Both the position numbers and the translations under genes were made by a program. A stretch of 64,000 nucleotides of DNA, taken from NCBI GenBank assembly GCA_045627805.1, contig JAZQOJ010000201.1, positions 1 through 64,000 of the forward strand, read 5' to 3'. The stretch is from UBA1756 sp045627805. GTDB lineage: Bacteria; Bacteroidota; Bacteroidia; Bacteroidales; WCHB1-69. The notes under the pieces were generated by a model. The model searched no databases, was not told the DNA's origin, and saw only the letters and a list, made by a program, of their open reading frames with translations. This document shows, piece by piece, positions 59,407 to 64,000 of the stretch; position 1 is the first letter of the stretch; each line of letters opens with the position of its first letter.

Positions 59407-60885
59407 GTGAGTACGGATAAGAAGCCTCCTCATTATTTTTGGAAACCTGCCCCTTTTAAGATTCTTAATCGCTATCTGGTTAAGAATTTCGTGTCTCCTT
59501 TTTTCCTTACTTTTTTCCTTTCATTGCTCATCATTTTGATGCAATTTTTGTGGAAATATGTTGATGATTTGGTCGGAAAAGGTTTGGAATGGTATTTGAT
59601 TCTTGAACTATTGTTCTATGCATCAGCAACTTTCGTATCGCTTGCCTTGCCGTTGGCCGTTTTGTTGTCATCGCTGATGACTTTTGGAAATTTAGGTGAA
59701 AGGTACGAAATCGTCGCGATGAAGTCAGCGGGAATTTCAGTGATGACACTGATGAAACCGTTAGCTTTCATTGCTTTGCTTATCTCCTGTTTTTCTTTTT
59801 GGTTTACGGATGCCGTAGTGCCTATTGCCAATGTGAAGTTGAGGACTCTTTTGTACGAAATCCGCGAGCAAAAACCTTCTTTGAGCATTGAAGAAGGCGT
59901 TTTTTATGACGGTTTGGGCGATTATACGATAAGAATTGGCAAGAAACATCGCGACAATGTCAACATTGAGGATGTGCTCATTTACGATCATTCCAAGCGC
60001 CAAGGAAATATTACAGCTACTTACGCCAATCGTGGCACAATGACTATAACTCCTGATAAAAAGCACTTCATTTTTACGCTATATAATGGCTATTTCTGGG
60101 ATGAGAGCCGTAATCAGAATAGCAATAAGGCCACTTGTCCCTTCTTTTATGCCAAATTTGACAAGCAGTATATGCGTATTGATTTGTCTTCTTTTGAAAT
60201 GCAAAAAATTGACGAATCTTTTTTCAAATCTAATAATAAATCATTGACATTGAAAGAATTAACGTCTAGCATTGATACTATGAAGATGGAGTTGGAGGAA
60301 GTTCGTAAAAGTGTGTCGCGTAAATATTACGATCAGGCGGTTTATTATCGGAGTTATATCTTACCGGAAAAGGATACGAAATTGGAAATGACGGAGGTCA
60401 AGCCCATTGATATTAATACTTATCCGATTGAAAATCAACGAGAAATAATGGATTTAGCGCAGCGTAAATCCTTAGATGTTTTGGGCTGTATGAACCCCGC
60501 ACGCGATGTTTTCTCAATGAATCAAACCTCAATATATTTATACCAAATCGAGTGGCATAGAAAATGGGTTTTACCATTGGCTTGCTTCCTGTTTTTCTTT
60601 ATCGGTGCTCCCCTCGGAACCATTATCCGAAAAGGAGGAATTGGTGTTCCTTTGGTGATTACCGTTGCTTTTTTTGCTTTTTATTTCGTAGTTTCCATTA
60701 TTGGGGAGAAAATGGCGAAAAGCGGCGATCTTCCCGTCTGGTTTGGGATGTGGTTATCATCCTTCATTATATTCCCGATGGGAATTTACCTAACTTACAA
60801 GGCAGCAATGGATTCGGCCATTATGTCGCCCGATACATATATGCAATTGTTTAAGAAAATTTCCGGATTTTTCAAGAAAAAATGA
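59407..60885 (+). CDS. LptF/LptG-family permease
   Basis: The product is 492 residues starting at GTG 59407. Three N-terminal helices (FVSPFFLTFFLSLLIILMQFLW, ELLFYASATFVSLALPLAVLLSSLMTF, PLAFIALLISCFSFWFTDAVVPI) precede a periplasmic jellyroll domain (about 140-300, GVFYDGLGDYTIRIGKK). Three C-terminal helices follow (VLPLACFLFFFIGAPLGTIIRKGGIGVPLV, and others). The family moves lipopolysaccharide from the inner membrane to the Lpt bridge. In this phylum one protein may serve as both F and G. It overlaps the glycosyltransferase gene by four bases (ATGA). Confidence 0.9.
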   Translation: MSTDKKPPHYFWKPAPFKILNRYLVKNFVSPFFLTFFLSLLIILMQFLWKYVDDLVGKGLEWYLILELLFYASATFVSLALPLAVLLSSLMTFGNLGERYEIVAMKSAGISVMTLMKPLAFIALLISCFSFWFTDAVVPIANVKLRTLLYEIREQKPSLSIEEGVFYDGLGDYTIRIGKKHRDNVNIEDVLIYDHSKRQGNITATYANRGTMTITPDKKHFIFTLYNGYFWDESRNQNSNKATCPFFYAKFDKQYMRIDLSSFEMQKIDESFFKSNNKSLTLKELTSSIDTMKMELEEVRKSVSRKYYDQAVYYRSYILPEKDTKLEMTEVKPIDINTYPIENQREIMDLAQRKSLDVLGCMNPARDVFSMNQTSIYLYQIEWHRKWVLPLACFLFFFIGAPLGTIIRKGGIGVPLVITVAFFAFYFVVSIIGEKMAKSGDLPVWFGMWLSSFIIFPMGIYLTYKAAMDSAIMSPDTYMQLFKKISGFFKKK

Positions 60886-62084
60886 AAATACTGCAACTTT
60901 GTCATAAAACTCCTTATCCTCCTACGGATGGAGGGACCATCGCGATGAACAATATTACGCAAGGGCTCCTGCAGGAAGGGCATTCCGTTAAGGTTTTGGC
61001 GGTTGAAACGGCAAAGCATCCCGTAAAATGGAACGAAATGCCAGACGATTACAGGAAAATCGTCGACTTTGAAAGCGTTTTCATTGATACTTCGCTTTCT
61101 GTTTGGGCAGCCGTGAAAACACTTTTTACGAAAGAATCCTATAACGTAAAACGTTTTTATTCAAAGAGTTTTGCAAATAAACTGACTGAAATTCTGCGCA
61201 CGGATCATTATGATATCGTTCATCTGGAGTCTATATTTATGACGCCTTACATTGATGTTGTGCGTGCGTGTTCTTCTGCGAAAATCGTGCTGAGAACCCA
61301 TAATGTGGAGCATAAGATATGGGAACGGATGGCTAAGAATGAGTCCAATATTTTCAAGAGATTGATTTTGGACTATTTATCCAAGCAATTGAAAAGATAT
61401 GAATGCGCTTTATCGGCAAAAATAGATGCCTTTGCTACCATTTCTGATCCGGACTATGCTTTTTTTGAAAATTGCTATAAAAATGTACCCGGAAAAGTCG
61501 TTCCATTTGGAATTGATTTGGATGAATATCCTGAAAATGAGAATTATATACCATCCGAAGAACCCGAATTTTTTCACGTGGGAAGTATGAATTGGCTGCC
61601 CAATATTGAAGGAATTAACTGGTTTTTGGACGATGTGTGGCCTTCTGTTGTGAGCCAGTTCCCGAAGGTGACTTTTACGATTGCGGGTCGATCAATACCG
61701 GAAAGTATCCGACAAAGAAATGACCAAAATGTGGTGATTGCGGGAGAGGTTCCATCCGCAAATGACTTTATGGCAGCTCACGACATAATGATTGTTCCGC
61801 TTCTTTCGGGTAGCGGAATCCGAGTCAAAATCATTGAGGGAATGGCACTTGGCAAGACAATCATTACCACATCAGTTGGCGCTGAGGGGCTTGCGGTAGA
61901 AAATGGCAAAAACATTCTGCTTGCCGACACTCCGGAAGAGTTTTCGGCAGCTATTGCCAAATGTGTGAATACCCCCGACTTGTGCACCATTCTGGGGGAA
62001 AACGCCCGGAATTTTGTGGCTCTCAATCATAATAATACCTTGATAACAAGAGAATTGATAGAATTTTATAATACCATTTTGTAA
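60882..62084 (+). CDS. Glycosyltransferase, family 4-like
   Basis: The product is 400 residues of GT-B fold. The N-terminal domain opens MKILQLCHKTPYPPTDGGTIAMNNI and holds VHLESIFMTPYID, HNVEHKIWERMA. The C-terminal nucleotide-sugar domain has FHVGSMNWLPNIEGINWFLDDVWP, FTIAGRSIPESIR and GSGIRVKIIEGMALGKTIITTSVGAEGL, with the family Glu near residue 310. It transfers a sugar from a nucleotide donor to an unknown acceptor, probably in surface glycan synthesis. The start overlaps the permease stop by four bases; its TAA overlaps the dxs ATG by one. Confidence 0.9.
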   Translation: MKILQLCHKTPYPPTDGGTIAMNNITQGLLQEGHSVKVLAVETAKHPVKWNEMPDDYRKIVDFESVFIDTSLSVWAAVKTLFTKESYNVKRFYSKSFANKLTEILRTDHYDIVHLESIFMTPYIDVVRACSSAKIVLRTHNVEHKIWERMAKNESNIFKRLILDYLSKQLKRYECALSAKIDAFATISDPDYAFFENCYKNVPGKVVPFGIDLDEYPENENYIPSEEPEFFHVGSMNWLPNIEGINWFLDDVWPSVVSQFPKVTFTIAGRSIPESIRQRNDQNVVIAGEVPSANDFMAAHDIMIVPLLSGSGIRVKIIEGMALGKTIITTSVGAEGLAVENGKNILLADTPEEFSAAIAKCVNTPDLCTILGENARNFVALNHNNTLITRELIEFYNTIL

Positions 62085-63991
62085 TGATTGACTCCAAGTA
62101 TAAATATCTATCGCAGATCAATAGTCCAGCTGACCTCCGTCGCTTGAAGGTGACGGAACTGCCTGCGTTGTGTGCTGAATTGCGAGATTTTATCATTACA
62201 GAAACCGCTGAAAATCCTGGCCATCTCGGCGCCAGTTTGGGAACGATTGAACTGACTGTCGCCATCCACTATGTGTTTGATACTCCGAATGATAAACTTG
62301 TTTGGGATGTTGGGCATCAGGCCTATGCGCATAAAATCCTTACCGGTCGGCGAGATTTGTTTCACACGAATCGTAAATATCACGGAATCAGTGGATTCCC
62401 GAAAATGACCGAAAGCGAATACGATGCTTTTGGTACGGGACATTCCTCTACCTCCATCTCATCGGTGCTGGGAATGGCGGTGGCAGGGCACCTCGCAAAT
62501 GACAACCAAACCAACTATATTGCGGTTATTGGTGACGGTTCTATGGGGGGCGGTATGGCTTTTGAGGCGTTGAATCACGCTGCGGAGACCAATGCTAACC
62601 TACTTATTATCTTGAATGATAATAAAATAGCAATTGATAAGAACGTGGGTGCGATGAGCCGTTATTTGCTTAAGATTACTTCTTCTTCCTCGTACAATCG
62701 TTTGAAAAGTAAAATCTGGAATTTCTTTACCACTCGAAAGCCCATTCATAATCGGATTGTTCAGTTTTTTAGTAATTTAGGCAATGCTTTAAAGGGTTAT
62801 TTATTGCGGGGAAGCAACCTGTTTCAGGCCCTCGGTTTTCGCTATTTTGGCCCAATGGATGGGCATAATGTCATTTCCTTGGTCAAGACGCTGCAATCCT
62901 TAAAAACCATTCAAGGGGCGAAACTGCTGCACGCGATCACGGTAAAGGGAAAGGGGCTGGCGCTTGCCGAGGAGAACCAAACTATTTACCACGCCCCAGG
63001 CAAGTTTGATCCCGATACTGGAGAATTGGTTGACACTTATAAAGAAGGTCAACCTCCTAAGTACCAGACTGTTTTTGGCGAAACAGTGTTGGAATTGGCT
63101 CGCCAGAATGAAAAAGTGGTAGGCATCACTCCTGCAATGGCTACGGGATGCTCGCTCAATATTATGAGCGCCGTTTTCCCGAACCGCGTGTTTGACGTTG
63201 GCATTGCGGAGCAACACGCAGTAACCTTCGCTGCTGGCCTCGCGTCACAAGGTTTCATTCCATTTTGTAATATCTATTCTTCGTTCCTGCAACGAGCTTA
63301 CGATCAGATAATTCACGATGTGGCTTTACAAAAGCTGCCCGTTATTTTTTGCATTGATCGTGCGGGTTTGGTGGGCGAAGATGGCGCTACGCATCACGGT
63401 CTTTTTGACCTCGCCTTTTTGAGGGCGATTCCCAATATCATCATTTCCGCACCGCGTAATGTGCTGGAACTTCGCAATTTGCTTTATACTGCTTATCTTC
63501 ATCGCGATTTGCCGTTCGCCATTCGTTACCCGCGGGGTAGGGGAGAGTTTTCCGAATGGAAAAAGCCGTTTGAAGAAATAGAAATCGGTAAAGCTGAAGT
63601 GCTGAAAACCGGTTCGCAAATAGCGATTCTTTCTATAGGTTCGATTGCCAATAATGTTCAAAAAGCATTGCAAATAGTTGAAAAAGAAGGTATTAATCCT
63701 GCACACATTGATATGAGGTTCCTTGTTCCTTTCGACGAGGAAATGTTGTTGTCGGTGGCAGAAAAATATCAGGCCATCATCACGGTGGAAGATGGCATAG
63801 AACAAGGAGGTCTTTTCTCAGCGGTATCCGAATATTTTGCGCAACATCATTTGCCTCAGCAAATTACGCCAATAGCGATTCATCATTGTTTTGTGGAGCA
63901 GGGAGATATTCCTTCCTTGCAGGCGGAGCAACTCCTGGACCCGCAAAGCATCGCCGATAAAATTCGTTCTATTCATACTTTTTCTAATTAA
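62084..63991 (+). CDS. dxs: 1-deoxy-D-xylulose-5-phosphate synthase
   Basis: The product is 635 residues, the normal length. It condenses pyruvate and glyceraldehyde 3-phosphate to DXP, the first step of the MEP isoprenoid pathway. The thiamine diphosphate motif is GDGSMGGGMAFEALNHAAETNANLLIILNDNKIAI (about 148-182, cited as one family region in parts). VGHQAYAHKILTGRRD and TGHSSTSISSVLGMA are DXS-specific. The transketolase-type pyrimidine domain has DVGIAEQHAVTFAAGLA, and DRAGLVGEDGATHHGLFDL follows. It is the last gene of the greA operon; 9 bases remain to the window end. Confidence 0.97.
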   Translation: MIDSKYKYLSQINSPADLRRLKVTELPALCAELRDFIITETAENPGHLGASLGTIELTVAIHYVFDTPNDKLVWDVGHQAYAHKILTGRRDLFHTNRKYHGISGFPKMTESEYDAFGTGHSSTSISSVLGMAVAGHLANDNQTNYIAVIGDGSMGGGMAFEALNHAAETNANLLIILNDNKIAIDKNVGAMSRYLLKITSSSSYNRLKSKIWNFFTTRKPIHNRIVQFFSNLGNALKGYLLRGSNLFQALGFRYFGPMDGHNVISLVKTLQSLKTIQGAKLLHAITVKGKGLALAEENQTIYHAPGKFDPDTGELVDTYKEGQPPKYQTVFGETVLELARQNEKVVGITPAMATGCSLNIMSAVFPNRVFDVGIAEQHAVTFAAGLASQGFIPFCNIYSSFLQRAYDQIIHDVALQKLPVIFCIDRAGLVGEDGATHHGLFDLAFLRAIPNIIISAPRNVLELRNLLYTAYLHRDLPFAIRYPRGRGEFSEWKKPFEEIEIGKAEVLKTGSQIAILSIGSIANNVQKALQIVEKEGINPAHIDMRFLVPFDEEMLLSVAEKYQAIITVEDGIEQGGLFSAVSEYFAQHHLPQQITPIAIHHCFVEQGDIPSLQAEQLLDPQSIADKIRSIHTFSN

Positions 63992-64000
63992 ATTTGCGTA

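Overview
The window reads as chromosomal DNA of a Bacteroidota bacterium, most likely in or near the order Bacteroidales. The evidence is the recurrent TAnnTTTG promoter element a short way upstream of genes, several type IX secretion system (T9SS) components and T9SS cargo tails, Bacteroidota-type gene orders (bamD, RNA polymerase omega, coaBC, porD, recN), a TonB-dependent receptor, NhaD, MnmG, KdsC, and a non-mevalonate isoprenoid pathway (IspE, Dxs). Five tRNA genes are present (Val-GAC, Glu-CTC, Arg-CCT, Cys-GCA, Thr-CGT). No rRNA, CRISPR array, intact IS element or prophage was seen.

Region 1 (1-9.6 kb) is the accessory part. A repeat-rich leader precedes a LytTR-like protein and a membrane-anchored phosphodiester-glycosidase-like protein. 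Next comes a radical SAM protein with all the viperin hallmarks (prokaryotic viperin, an antiviral ddhNTP synthase family) that carries an extra C-terminal LytTR-like domain. After methylmalonyl-CoA mutase sits a type II restriction-modification pair (HindVP-like nuclease plus C5 methyltransferase). Near-identical terminators flank this pair as direct repeats. A gene remnant follows, then a small DUF4258-like gene whose roughly 115-bp leader is a clear second copy of the viperin leader. I read this as a small defence neighbourhood, with the shared leader hinting at co-regulation of viperin and the small protein.

Region 2 (9.6-28.5 kb) is mostly housekeeping: a T9SS cargo protein, NhaD antiporter, threonine-synthase-like enzyme, DUF2147 protein, the bamD-omega-coaBC-porD-recN operon, ComEC, a LytTR protein with a degenerate receiver, MnmG, YbeY, shikimate kinase (overlapping a tRNA antisense) and a Cys-rich lipoprotein. 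Region 3 (28.5-47.3 kb) holds MazG, a PorE-like four-domain protein, an array of TTAACCG repeats, a noncoding AT-rich stretch full of TTWTCAAC 9-mers, an ABC permease, ThpR, a T9SS cargo protein, sugar and nucleotide enzymes (DegT aminotransferase, RfbC, KdsC), IspE, an adenosine-kinase-like enzyme, DHFR and MutS.

Region 4 (47.4-57.1 kb) is a three-gene surface cluster: a 1240-residue TonB-dependent receptor, a 1557-residue secreted protein with a T9SS-type tail, and a PorV-family protein. Region 5 (57.1-64 kb) is one tightly packed seven-gene operon: greA, a HIT protein, an unknown gene, a transketolase N-terminal half, an LptF/G permease, a glycosyltransferase and dxs. Three interspersed intergenic repeat families tie the window together.
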